In this document: piece after piece, positions 44,120-55,161 of the stretch
Layout of the letters: each line of letters starts with the position of its first letter
Position numbering within the stretch: the first letter of the stretch is position 1
Assembly (NCBI RefSeq): GCF_000472865.1
Contig: NZ_AXAP01000039.1
Span: 1-64,000, forward strand
Reading direction: 5' to 3'
Length of the DNA stretch: 64,000 nucleotides
From: Bradyrhizobium elkanii WSM2783
GTDB lineage: Bacteria; Pseudomonadota; Alphaproteobacteria; Rhizobiales; Xanthobacteraceae
The notes under the pieces: model-generated
Databases searched by the model: none
What the model was told of the DNA's origin: nothing
Seen by the model: the letters and a program-made list of their open reading frames with translations, nothing else
Translations under genes and position numbers: made by a program

Positions 44120-46327
44120 ATGGACACCGCGCGCAGCCACGCTTCCTCGCTCACGCCGACCTCCATGGTCGATGTACTGGTCCCGGTCGCGCTCGACCAG
44201 ACCTATTCCTATCGCGTGCCGCGCGGCATGGATCTGAAGGCCGGCGATGTCGTCGCGGTACCGCTCGGTGCGCGCGAGGTGATGGCGGTGGTCTGGGCGG
44301 AAAACGCCAAGCCCGATCCGCGGCTGCACAACCGGCTGAAGGATGTCAGCGAGAAGCTCGACGTGCCGCCGCTGAAACCGGAGCTGCGCGCGCTCGTCGA
44401 TTGGGTGGCCAATTACACGCTGTCCGCCCGCGGCATGGTGCTGCGGATGACGCTGCGGATGGGCGAAAATCTCGGCCCCGAGCGGATGCGCCTGGGCGTA
44501 CGGCTGGTTGGCGAGCCGCCGCGACGAATGACGCCGGCGCGGCATCGGGTGATCGAATTGCTCTCCGACCGCCTCTTGCATGGCAAGTCGGAAGCGGCGA
44601 GGGAAGCCGGCGTGAGCAGTGGCGTGATCGACGGCCTCGTCGATGAGGGCACGCTGACGGTCGAGCCGATGCCGCCGCCACCAGCGCCGCCCATGCCCGA
44701 TCCGGATTACGCGCAGCCGGACTTCTCGGGCCAGCAACGCGCCGCCGCCGATGCGATGCGGACGCTGGCGGCGAGCGGCAGTTTTCATGTGGCCCTGCTC
44801 GATGGCGTCACAGGATCGGGCAAGACCGAGGTCTATTTCGAGGCGATCGCCGAAAATATCCGCCGTAACAGGCAGTCGTTGATCCTGATGCCGGAGATCG
44901 CGCTGACTGGCCAGTTCCTCGATCGCTTCGCGCAGCGCTTTGGCGTGCGTCCGCTGGAATGGCATTCCGAGCTCTCGCCGCGCACCCGCGCCCGCAATTG
45001 GGCGGCGATCTCGGGCGGTGAGGCGCCGGTGGTGGTCGGCGCGCGCTCGGCGCTGTTCCTGCCCTATGCCGATCTCGGGCTCATTATCGTCGATGAGGAG
45101 CACGACCAGGCCTATAAGCAGGACGACGGCGCGCATTACCATGCCCGCGACATGGCGGTGGTGCGCGCGCACATCGCCAAAATCCCGATCGTGCTCGCCT
45201 CCGCCACGCCATCGATCGAGAGCGAGGTCAATGCGCGCAAGGGGCGCTATCAGCGTATCGCGCTGCCCTCGCGCTTCGGCGGTCAGCACATGCCGCAGAT
45301 CGAGGCCATCGACCTGCGGCGCGAGCCGCCGGCGCGGGGCCGCTTCATCTCGCCGCGGCTCGCCGAGCAGATCCGTTACGCGGTGGAACGGCGCGAGCAG
45401 GCGCTTTTATTCCTCAATCGCCGCGGCTATGCGCCGCTGACGCTGTGCCGCGCCTGCGGCCACCGCTTTGCCTGCACCATCTGCGACGCCTGGCTGGTCG
45501 ACCATCGTTTCCGCCAGCGCCTGGTCTGTCACCATTGCGGCTTCTCGATGCCGCGCCCGAACATCTGCCCGCATTGCGCAGCGGAGGAATCGCTGGTCGC
45601 GGTCGGCCCCGGCGTCGAGCGGCTGCAGGAAGAGGCTGCGGCGCTGTTTCCCGGCACGCGCACCATGGTGCTCTCCAGCGACCTCATCACCTCGATCGAG
45701 ACCATGCGCAGCGAGCTGAACGAGATTGCGGAGGGCCGGGTCGACATCATCATCGGCACGCAGCTTGTGGCGAAAGGCCACAACTTCCCGCGCCTCAATC
45801 TGGTCGGCGTGGTCGATGCCGATATCGGCCTCGGCAATGGCGATCCGCGTGCGGCCGAGCGCACGTTCCAGCTCCTCAACCAGGTGATCGGGCGCGCCGG
45901 CCGCGAGCAGGGCCGCGGTGTCGGGTATCTGCAGACCCATCAGCCCGAGCATCCCGTGATGAAGGCGCTGGTCGCCAACGACCGCGAGGCGTTCTACGCC
46001 AGCGAGATCGAATCGCGCGAGCGCACCGGCTATCCGCCGTTCGGGCGATTGGCGAGCCTGATCATCTCGGCGGGCGACCGGCCCACGGCGGAAGGCTTTG
46101 GGCGCAAGCTGGCCTCGGTCGCGCCGCTCGACGAGCGCATCCAGGTGCTCGGCCCGGCGGAGGCGCCGCTTGCGGTCATCAAGGGCCGCTACCGCTTCCG
46201 CCTGCTGGTGAAGTCGCTGCGTTCGGTCGATCTGTCGCAGTACTTGCGCGAATGGCTGGCGGCCGGGCCGAAGACCACGGGCAACCTCAAGCTCGAGGTC
46301 GACGTCGATCCGCAGAGCTTTTTGTAG
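44120..46327 (+). CDS. priA: Primosomal replication protein N' (PriA helicase)
   Basis: A 735-residue SF2 helicase for replication restart. N-terminal 3'-DNA-binding domain (VDVLVPVALDQTYSYRVPRG), Walker A GVTGSGKTEVYFEAI (about residue 232), DEEH box IIVDEEHDQAYKQ, and eight zinc-ligand cysteines in CRAC, CTIC, CHHC and CPHC pairs (about residues 447-490). The helicase C-lobe has TQLVAKGHNFPRLNLVGVVDAD. It is a complete gene. Confidence 0.97.
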   Translation: MDTARSHASSLTPTSMVDVLVPVALDQTYSYRVPRGMDLKAGDVVAVPLGAREVMAVVWAENAKPDPRLHNRLKDVSEKLDVPPLKPELRALVDWVANYTLSARGMVLRMTLRMGENLGPERMRLGVRLVGEPPRRMTPARHRVIELLSDRLLHGKSEAAREAGVSSGVIDGLVDEGTLTVEPMPPPPAPPMPDPDYAQPDFSGQQRAAADAMRTLAASGSFHVALLDGVTGSGKTEVYFEAIAENIRRNRQSLILMPEIALTGQFLDRFAQRFGVRPLEWHSELSPRTRARNWAAISGGEAPVVVGARSALFLPYADLGLIIVDEEHDQAYKQDDGAHYHARDMAVVRAHIAKIPIVLASATPSIESEVNARKGRYQRIALPSRFGGQHMPQIEAIDLRREPPARGRFISPRLAEQIRYAVERREQALLFLNRRGYAPLTLCRACGHRFACTICDAWLVDHRFRQRLVCHHCGFSMPRPNICPHCAAEESLVAVGPGVERLQEEAAALFPGTRTMVLSSDLITSIETMRSELNEIAEGRVDIIIGTQLVAKGHNFPRLNLVGVVDADIGLGNGDPRAAERTFQLLNQVIGRAGREQGRGVGYLQTHQPEHPVMKALVANDREAFYASEIESRERTGYPPFGRLASLIISAGDRPTAEGFGRKLASVAPLDERIQVLGPAEAPLAVIKGRYRFRLLVKSLRSVDLSQYLREWLAAGPKTTGNLKLEVDVDPQSFL

Positions 46328-46335
46328 CCCTCTCG

Positions 46336-46376
46336 CCGTCATTCCGGGCTCGCTACGCGTGCCCCGGAATGACGGC
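46336..46376. repeat. Short CGTCATTCCGGG palindrome
   Basis: Arms GCCGTCATTCCGGG and CCCCGGAATGACGGC. It is the minimal version of the repeat at 15035, directly after priA. Confidence 0.7.
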
Positions 46377-46387
46377 GGCGAACTCAT

Positions 46388-46420
46388 GAAAAAGCCTGCC
46401 GTCGTTTCTGACGGCAGGCT
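46388..46420 (-). terminator. Intrinsic terminator of the RlpA-like gene
   Basis: On the minus strand an 11-bp perfect stem (46410-46420 with 46393-46403) is followed by five T. It may also serve the convergent priA. Confidence 0.85.
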
Positions 46421-46505
46421 CTGATCGGCACGCGGAAAGTTCCGCGGCCGTACTCTACGCAACGCTTACCGAAACTGGTCGGAAACGGCGCCTGAAGGGG
46501 CGCCT

Positions 46506-47006
46506 TTAGGAGACGACCTCGGCGGTGACACGGCCGACGCCGGCACCAGTCAGGCCGATGGCACGGGCGGCGCCCGTGGAGAGATCAAGCACACGGCCGC
46601 GGATAAACGGGCCACGATCATTGATGGTGACGATCACGCTGCGGCCGCCATGGGTCACGCGCAGCTTGGTGCCGAACGGCAGGCTGCGATGGGCCGCGGT
46701 CATGGCGTTCTGGTTGAAGCGCTGACCGGAGGCGGTGCGGCTGCCCGATTCGTTGCCGTAGAAGGACGCCACGCCCGAGAAACTGCGGCCGCCGGTGCTG
46801 GGCGCAAACGCCGCATTGGCATCGCGCGACGCCGCGTCGGTTGCGGCACGGGCCTGGTGATGGTGATGGCGATGATGGTGGTGCCGGGATTTAGCCGACG
46901 CTTCGGTGATGCTTCCACCAACCAGGAAAGTTGCGGCGACGACAGCCAGCGCCGCGCGCGACGGCCGGGTTGCGTTGCCCCGAGCCGGCTTCTTGTATTT
47001 CAACAT
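46506..47006 (-). CDS. RlpA-like double-psi beta-barrel septal protein with His-rich linker
   Basis: 166 residues. Signal peptide at about residues 18-38, then a histidine cluster HHHHRHHHHQ (about 42-51), an Ala-rich linker, and a DPBB domain: GVASFYGNESGSRTASGQRFN, MTAAHRSLPFGTKLRVTH, VTINDRGPFIRGRVLDLSTGAARAIG. The SG(x)RTASG, MTAAH and NDRGPF motifs define RlpA, a lytic transglycosylase for naked glycan at the septum. No SPOR domain is present. Start ATG 47006. Confidence 0.9.
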   Translation of the reverse strand: MLKYKKPARGNATRPSRAALAVVAATFLVGGSITEASAKSRHHHHRHHHHQARAATDAASRDANAAFAPSTGGRSFSGVASFYGNESGSRTASGQRFNQNAMTAAHRSLPFGTKLRVTHGGRSVIVTINDRGPFIRGRVLDLSTGAARAIGLTGAGVGRVTAEVVS

Positions 47007-47450
47007 TCAAGACCCTCAAGCAGTATTGCCACATACGTGGCAAATGGAACCCCCGTCCCTTCGTCGACCAAGGCCGTGTGATTTCGCAATGAGGCATGAA
47101 TTGGGCAGTAAATTCGGAATGTATCAGGCTGAAATATCTTGTTACTGCCGGTACCCGCTCGACAGCTTTCACTAATCTTTCGCTTTAACTAATTTTTAAC
47201 CCAGTGAATACTTACGATTACTGTTGATTTACGTTTAGGAAACATTTCCGCAAGTAATCACGGAATAGAGAGCGGCTGGCCATTTTGTTCCCGCGCCCGC
47301 GCTCCGGGCAGGCATGCGATTGCCGATGGAACGATGGGTCGCCTCCCTGTCTCTCGATCGAAATTCCTGCACGCAGAATTTCGCCGACAGGGTCCTCGCG
47401 GCGCTTCGTTGCGGCCGTGCGACAAGGCATCACCTAGATGTGACGTCGTG

Positions 47451-47479
47451 TTGCACCTGCGCGCCTGCCATGCTAGCAA
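47451..47479 (+). promoter_or_regulatory. Candidate sigma-70 promoter of the atp operon
   Basis: TTGCAC and TAGCAA with 17-base spacing, about 145 bases before atpH. The match is moderate and no experimental evidence is available. Confidence 0.3.
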
Positions 47480-47564
47480 AGCCGCGATTTTAACGATCCC
47501 GGCACTCCGCGTGTCGGTCGAAAATCGAAGTCCCGCTTGAATTCCAAGGGCTTGGATCGCTAGG

Positions 47565-47590
47565 CGCCGCTGCAGCGGCGACGGTTTTTC
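47565..47590 (+). other. GC palindrome with T-run in the atpH leader
   Basis: CGCCGCTGCAGCGGCG is a perfect 16-base palindrome followed by ACGGTTTTTC, 35 bases before the atpH start. It resembles an attenuator or weak terminator. Confidence 0.45.
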
Positions 47591-47624
47591 CCTTGCGAAT
47601 TTGACAGCAAAAAAGAGCGCGTCT

Positions 47625-48184
47625 GTGGCTGCTGAAGATCCGTCCGTTTCGGGAGTTGCCGGTCGTTACGCAACGGCCCTGTTCGATCTGGCTCGCGACG
47701 AAAAGTCCGTCGATGCCGTGAAGTCCGATCTCGATAAATTCAATGCCCTTCTGAATGAGAGCGCCGATCTGAAGCGCCTCGTTCGCAGTCCGGTGTTTTC
47801 CGCCGAAGCGCAATTGAAGGCGCTCTCGGCGGTGCTCGACAAGGCCGGTATCTCCGGCATCACCGCCAAGTTCCTGAAAGTGCTCACCTCCAATCGCCGC
47901 TTGTTTGCGGTCGCGGACGTGATCCGCGCCTACAACGCGCTGGTGGCGAACTTCAAGGGCGAGGCGACCGCCGAGGTCACCGTCGCGGAAGCGCTCAATG
48001 ACAAGAATCTCGACGCGCTGAAGGCCGCACTGAAGTCGGTGACGGGCAAGGACGTCGCGCTCAACGTGAAGATCGATCCCTCCATCATCGGCGGCCTTGT
48101 GGTCAAGGTCGGTAGCCGCATGGTGGATAGTTCGCTTCGCACCAAACTCAATTCGATCAAGCACGCGATGAAAGAGGCAGGCTG

Positions 48185-48185
<1 letters not shown>
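47625..48185 (+). CDS. atpH: ATP synthase F1 delta subunit
   Basis: 186 residues linking F1 to the peripheral stalk. Start region VSGVAGRYATALFDLARDEKSVD, middle LTSNRRLFAVADVIRAYNAL and C-terminal DPSIIGGLVVKVGSRMVDSSLRTKL are family-typical. GTG 47625 is preferred, giving the usual alphaproteobacterial N-terminus; TTG 47601 is possible. Its stop overlaps the atpA start by one base. Confidence 0.95.
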
Positions 48186-49714
<1,529 letters not shown>

Positions 49715-49785
49715 ACGTCGTCGCGGCCGGACAAGGGTGCGGAGCTGGTCTTCGCGCCTGCGGCTTCCGGCCGACGAGAAGCGGA

Positions 49786-49807
49786 TGCCCGGCGCAGGCG
49801 CCGGGCA
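49786..49807. other. Hairpin in the atpA-atpG spacer
   Basis: A 9-bp perfect GC stem (49786-49794 with 49799-49807, loop CAGG) in the 152-base spacer. It may tune subunit stoichiometry by mRNA processing; this is speculative. Confidence 0.4.
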
Positions 49808-49866
49808 GAACAATGGGATAGGCTAGCGGTCGGATCGCCCGATCGGATCGCCGGGGTGGACGAAGA

Positions 49867-50745
49867 ATGGCGTCACTAAAAGACATGCGGGTCCGCATCG
49901 CCTCGACCAAGGCGACGCAGAAGATCACCAAGGCCATGCAGATGGTGGCGGCGTCAAAGCTGCGCCGCGCGCAGACCGCGGCCGAGGCCGCCCGGCCCTA
50001 TGCAGACAAGATGGGCGCCGTGATCGGCAATATCGCCAGCGCCGCCGCAGGCTCGCCCGGCGCGCCCGCGCTGCTCGCCGGGACGGGCAGGGACCAGGTG
50101 CATCTGCTCCTGGTCTGCACCGGCGAACGTGGCCTTTGCGGTGCATTCAACTCCGCGATCGTACGATTGGCGCGTGAGCACGCGCTGTCGCTGCTCGGTC
50201 AGGGCAAGGAAGTCAAATTCTTCTGCGTCGGCCGCAAGGGCTATGAGCAGCTTCGCCGCCTGTTCGAACGGCAGATCGTCGAGCATGTCGACCTGCGCGC
50301 GGTGCGGCAGCTCGGCTTCGTCAATGCCGAGGACATCGCCAAGAAAGTGTTGGCGCGCTTCGATGCGAGCGAATTCGACGTCTGCACGCTGTTCTATTCA
50401 CAATTCAAATCGGTGATCGCGCAAGTCCCGACCGCGCAGCAGGTCATTCCGCTGGTGGTGGAAACGCCGGCCGGAAACGGCGGTCCGGCGACCGCCTACG
50501 AGTACGAGCCGGAGGAGGACGAGATCCTCACCAGCCTGTTGCCGCGCAACCTCGCCGTGCAGGTATTCCGTGCACTCCTGGAAAACAACGCCTCGTTCTA
50601 CGGCGCGCAGATGAGCGCGATGGACAACGCGACGCGCAACGCCGGTGAAATGATCCGCAAGCAGACGCTGGTCTACAACCGAACCCGTCAGGCGATGATC
50701 ACCAAGGAACTGATCGAAATCATTTCCGGCGCCGAGGCGGTCTAA
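49867..50745 (+). CDS. atpG: ATP synthase F1 gamma subunit
   Basis: 292 residues forming the rotor shaft. N-terminal helix MASLKDMRVRIASTKATQKITKAMQMVAASKL and C-terminal helix MSAMDNATRNAGEMIRKQTLVYNRTRQAMITKELIEIISGAEAV are the diagnostic coiled-coil ends; ICTGERGLCGAFNS is in the middle. The next gene, ohr, follows after 15 bases. Confidence 0.98.
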   Translation: MASLKDMRVRIASTKATQKITKAMQMVAASKLRRAQTAAEAARPYADKMGAVIGNIASAAAGSPGAPALLAGTGRDQVHLLLVCTGERGLCGAFNSAIVRLAREHALSLLGQGKEVKFFCVGRKGYEQLRRLFERQIVEHVDLRAVRQLGFVNAEDIAKKVLARFDASEFDVCTLFYSQFKSVIAQVPTAQQVIPLVVETPAGNGGPATAYEYEPEEDEILTSLLPRNLAVQVFRALLENNASFYGAQMSAMDNATRNAGEMIRKQTLVYNRTRQAMITKELIEIISGAEAV

Positions 50746-50760
50746 CCAAGGGAGCGCGAA

Positions 50761-51162
50761 ATGGCTTACGTCACATCGGCTACCACCAAGGGGGGACGCA
50801 ACGGCCGCTCCGTGCTCGACAACGGCGGGCTGGCGCTCGCAATGGCGCTGCCGAAGGAATTGGGCGGCGCCGGCGATGGCCACAATCCCGAGCAGCTTTT
50901 TGCTCTGGGCTATTCGGCCTGCTTTGGCCAGGCCATCCTCGTGGTCGCCAAGAACCATGGCGTCGACGGCCAGGCGGCAAAGGTCACGGCCGACGTGACG
51001 CTCAATACCGATGGCGGCTTTTCGCTCGCCGTCGAACTCAAGGTTTCGATCCCAGGCGCTGATAAGGCCAAGGTCCAGGCGCTGGTCGAGGAAGCTCACA
51101 CGGTGTGCCCGTATTCGAAGGCCACCAAAGGTAATATCCCGGTCAAGCTGACCGTGGTTTAA
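50761..51162 (+). CDS. ohr: Organic hydroperoxide resistance protein (Ohr)
   Basis: A 133-residue thiol peroxidase of the OsmC/Ohr family that detoxifies organic hydroperoxides in the cytoplasm. Both catalytic cysteines are present: Cys54 in YSACFGQAI and Cys116 in HTVCPYSKAT; the active-site DGHNPEQLFALG loop is intact. GGGAG lies before the ATG. It is inserted between atpG and atpD, 15 bases after atpG, so it must be transcribed with the ATP synthase genes. No ohrR regulator is nearby. Confidence 0.93.
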   Translation: MAYVTSATTKGGRNGRSVLDNGGLALAMALPKELGGAGDGHNPEQLFALGYSACFGQAILVVAKNHGVDGQAAKVTADVTLNTDGGFSLAVELKVSIPGADKAKVQALVEEAHTVCPYSKATKGNIPVKLTVV

Positions 51163-51254
51163 AGCATGATCCGGAAAAGTGGGGACCGGTTTTCCGAAGA
51201 GATCATGCGCGAAAAAAAAGATGCGATCATGATCCGACCCGTCGGATCATGATC
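51163..51254. repeat. RIME-like repeat plus 30-bp palindrome between ohr and atpD
   Basis: The element GCATGATCCGGAAAAGTGG to GAGATCATGCGC (51163-51209) is followed by GATCATGATCCGAC and its perfect complement (51225-51238 with 51241-51254) separated by two bases. Confidence 0.8.
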
Positions 51255-51284
51255 TGGAAATTCGGATCGAAGGAGACAGAGTAA

Positions 51285-52727
<1,443 letters not shown>

Positions 52728-52734
52728 GCACACT

Positions 52735-52817
52735 CGTCATTGCCGGGCTTGGCCCGGCACTCCATCAAGGCAGAACTCTTTGATCGATGGACCCGCGGGT
52801 CACGCCCGCGGGTGACA
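52735..52817. repeat. GC-rich palindromic repeat between atpD and atpC
   Basis: CGTCATTGCCGGGCTTGGCC opposed by related arms and an ACCCGCGGGTCACGCCCGCGG hairpin ending GGTGACAG. Confidence 0.65.
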
Positions 52818-52837
52818 GCGGAAAGAACGGAAAGACC

Positions 52838-53245
52838 ATGGCCACCTTCCACTTCGACCTCGTCTCCCCCGAAGCGCTCGCTTTCTCCGGCGAGGTCGAT
52901 CAGGTCGATGTTCCCGGCGTGGAAGGCGATTTCGGCGTGCTCGCCGGTCACGCACCGGTCGTGGCGGCGATCCGTCCGGGTATCCTGACCATCACGACCG
53001 GCGGGGCGCATCAGAAGATGGTGGTGCTCGGCGGTCTTGCGGAGGTCTCCGACAATCGCCTGACCGTGCTCGCTGATGTCGCGACCTCGATCCAGGAAGT
53101 CGATCGCGCCCAGTTCAGGGAAACCATCGCCGAGATGGAAGAGAACCTGAAAGAGAAGCATGGCTCGGAGCTCGACCGCGAGATCGAGCGGCTCGACCAC
53201 TTCAAGAGCATCGAGAACATCCTCAACGCGACGGCTATGCACTAG
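52838..53245 (+). CDS. atpC: ATP synthase F1 epsilon subunit
   Basis: 135 residues. Beta-sandwich FHFDLVSPEALAFSGEVDQVDVPGVEGDFGVLAGHAPVVAAIRPG is diagnostic; the C-terminal helices (about residues 90-130) are present. ATG 52838 is the start; the open frame extends upstream through the repeat. Last gene of the operon. Confidence 0.97.
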   Translation: MATFHFDLVSPEALAFSGEVDQVDVPGVEGDFGVLAGHAPVVAAIRPGILTITTGGAHQKMVVLGGLAEVSDNRLTVLADVATSIQEVDRAQFRETIAEMEENLKEKHGSELDREIERLDHFKSIENILNATAMH

Positions 53246-53269
53246 GCCCCGGTGCACCGCGCCGGGGCC
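53245..53269 (+). terminator. Terminator-like hairpin at the end of the atp operon
   Basis: An 8-bp GGCCCCGG/CCGGGGCC stem starting at the last base of the atpC stop. The tail is A-rich rather than T-rich, so its strength is uncertain. Confidence 0.5.
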
Positions 53270-53353
53270 GAACAAAAACTTGAACGACCTTCGTCCGTCA
53301 CATCGTGGCGGACGAGGATTTTTCGATGCCGAATTCCAAACATTGCGCGGGCT

Positions 53354-53517
53354 TAGAGCTTCGGTTCTGATTGGGTCAGAACCGAAGCTCTAGATTCTTG
53401 TTTTGACGCGTTTTCTTCACGCGAACCGGTGTCCACTTCGCTCGAAAACGCTCTAGATTCTTGTTTTGACGCGTACTTCACGCGAATCGGTATCCACTTC
53501 GCTCGAAAACGCTCTAA
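53354..53517. repeat. 17-bp inverted repeat and two tandem 62-bp repeat units
   Basis: A perfect 17-base inverted repeat (53354-53370 with 53376-53392) is followed by two tandem units (53387-53449 and 53450-53510). These share GCTCTAGATTCTTGTTTTG and CCACTTCGCTCGAAAAC and each contains a GACGCG...CACGCGAA hairpin. The terminal GCTCTAA encodes the stop codon of the protease gene. Confidence 0.8.
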
Positions 53518-54617
53518 CGGCGCTGCGTCCTGCTTGAAACCGCAGCATTGGCGTCCACCATCGGCGCCACTGCGACCGTGACATTCTGGGTCCCGCCGCC
53601 GCGCTCGATTGTCAGCCTGACCTGCTCCCCGATGCGAGCGAGGCCGACACGGTTACGGAGCTGCGCAGCGCTGCGGATCGGACGATCGTCGGCTCGCAGC
53701 ACGACATCGCCCTTGCGCAGACCGGCGGCCTCCGCAGGCGATCCCGGACTGATGTCGGCGATCCTGGCCCCCTCGCTGCGCCCGCCGTCCGTCGAGGGAT
53801 GCATATCCTGCAGCGAGACGCCGATCCGGCCGCGCACGACCTTGCCGTTCTCGACGATCTGGTCCATCACGCGGCGTGCCATGTTGATCGGGATCGCAAA
53901 GCCGATGCCGACATTGCCGCCGGCCGGCGAAATGATCGCCGAGTTGATGCCGATCAGTTCGCCCTTCAGATTGATCAGCGCGCCGCCGGAGTTGCCGGGG
54001 TTGATCGCGGCGTCGGTCTGGATGAAATCCTCATAGCCCTGTTTGCCCAGCCCGGTGCGGCCGAGCGCGCTTACAAGCCCCGATGTCACGGTCTGGCCGA
54101 GGCCGAAGGGGTTGCCGATGGCAATGACGAAATCGCCGACTTCAAGCGCATCGCTGTCGCCCAGTGCAATCGCCTTGAGTGCGGTCGGGGAGTGGATTTT
54201 CAGGACCGCGATATCGGTCGCGGGATCGCGGCCCATTACCTTGGCAGAGAACTGACGACCGTCCTTGGTCGTGATCTGGACCGCCGAGACCTGATCCACC
54301 ACGTGATTGTTGGTGAGGATGTAGCCCCGCTCACCGTCGACGATGACGCCGGAGCCGGTTGCGCTGATCTCCTTCTCGAGTTGCTTCGGGACATCGAAGA
54401 ATTCGCGGAACAGCGGATCGCGATAAAGCGGGTTGTCCTCGCGGATTTTGCCATGCACGGAGATATTGACGACCGCGGGAGTCACTTCGCGTACCAGGGG
54501 CGCCAGCGTCGGCACCGTGCCCCCGGTTTTCAGATTCGGGACCTGACCTGCCGCCGGCACGATGATGATGAGCGCGCCGAGCACGGCGCCGAATGCAGGC
54601 GATATTGCTCGCTTCAC
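53514..54617 (-). CDS. Trypsin-like serine protease with PDZ domain (DegP/HtrA-like)
   Basis: About 367 residues. An N-terminal signal or anchor (residues about 5-25) is followed by the S1C protease domain with His in LTNNHVVDQ, Asp in DPATDIAVLKI, and Ser in NPGNSGGALIN. One C-terminal PDZ domain (about 265-355, GSPAEAAGLRKGDVVLRADDRPI) follows. It is a periplasmic quality-control protease. GTG 54617 is the chosen start (AGAGAG upstream); a longer frame exists to 54845. It is at the distal end of the heat-shock block. The stop codon is contributed by a repeat. Confidence 0.9.
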   Translation of the reverse strand: MKRAISPAFGAVLGALIIIVPAAGQVPNLKTGGTVPTLAPLVREVTPAVVNISVHGKIREDNPLYRDPLFREFFDVPKQLEKEISATGSGVIVDGERGYILTNNHVVDQVSAVQITTKDGRQFSAKVMGRDPATDIAVLKIHSPTALKAIALGDSDALEVGDFVIAIGNPFGLGQTVTSGLVSALGRTGLGKQGYEDFIQTDAAINPGNSGGALINLKGELIGINSAIISPAGGNVGIGFAIPINMARRVMDQIVENGKVVRGRIGVSLQDMHPSTDGGRSEGARIADISPGSPAEAAGLRKGDVVLRADDRPIRSAAQLRNRVGLARIGEQVRLTIERGGGTQNVTVAVAPMVDANAAVSSRTQRR

Positions 54618-54756
54618 GTCCGCTCTCTCTATCGGTCCAGCCGGGTTCCGGCGCGCAAGATGTCGCGAGAAAGCAAATCCCGCTGCCACGCGAACCATGG
54701 CATCGCCAGCAGCGCGGACGCCTGATTGACCCATGCCAAAGCCAAAATAGTCGGCG

Positions 54757-55083
54757 TCAACAAGGCGGGGCCTCATGGGAGAGATTGGTTCGCGAAGGCC
54801 GCGGCAGCGCAGCGCCGCCGCGTGGCGGCGGATCGTCGTCGTCATCTAGCTGCCGCAGTGCGGAAAGGATATCGGCCAGGCGAATGCTGTGGTCGATCCC
54901 CGGGATGTCGCGCAGGCTGGGGCTGGATTCCACCGCGAACATGTCGGATGCCCAGGACGACAGGATGACGCGCTTCTCCGATCGGGATAGCTGCGGGTCC
55001 GCCAGGACCTGGGCGGGTGAGCCGTAATGGGTGGCGGGGTGGAAGAGGGGGTGTGTGGCGGCGCTAACATTGGCCTCGCTCAT
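54757..55083 (-). CDS. Small unknown protein between hsp20 and the protease gene
   Basis: 108 residues without signal peptide or membrane segment. The central part YGSPAQVLADPQLSRSEKRVILSSWASDMFAVESSPSLR looks like a folded helical motif; an acidic DDDDD run and a Pro-rich disordered tail follow. GGAG lies nine bases before the ATG. Its place in the minus-strand heat-shock block suggests a stress role. No family was recognised with confidence. Confidence 0.75.
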   Translation of the reverse strand: MSEANVSAATHPLFHPATHYGSPAQVLADPQLSRSEKRVILSSWASDMFAVESSPSLRDIPGIDHSIRLADILSALRQLDDDDDPPPRGGAALPRPSRTNLSHEAPPC

Positions 55084-55161
55084 CGAGAGTGTCTCCTTTA
55101 CGCTCCTTTCCAAGGACACCGTTTGAGTAGAAAGGCGGCGCCGGACGCGCCGCCTTTCATG

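Larger units (their letters stand above)
47007..47624. other. 618-base divergent region upstream of the ATP synthase operon
   Basis: It is AT-rich around 47170-47245, otherwise GC-rich, with no credible coding frame. It contains a promoter candidate (47451-47479) and a palindrome near the atpH start (47565-47580). Nothing else was recognised. Confidence 0.45.

Noticed and set aside
47218..47540. Short open frames in the atp leader region
   Set aside because: They are Arg/Cys-rich translations of GC-rich non-coding DNA without ribosome sites or family resemblance.
53387..53510. Short tandem units considered as a CRISPR array
   Set aside because: Only two adjacent units with no unique spacers and no cas genes; they are repeat-family copies.
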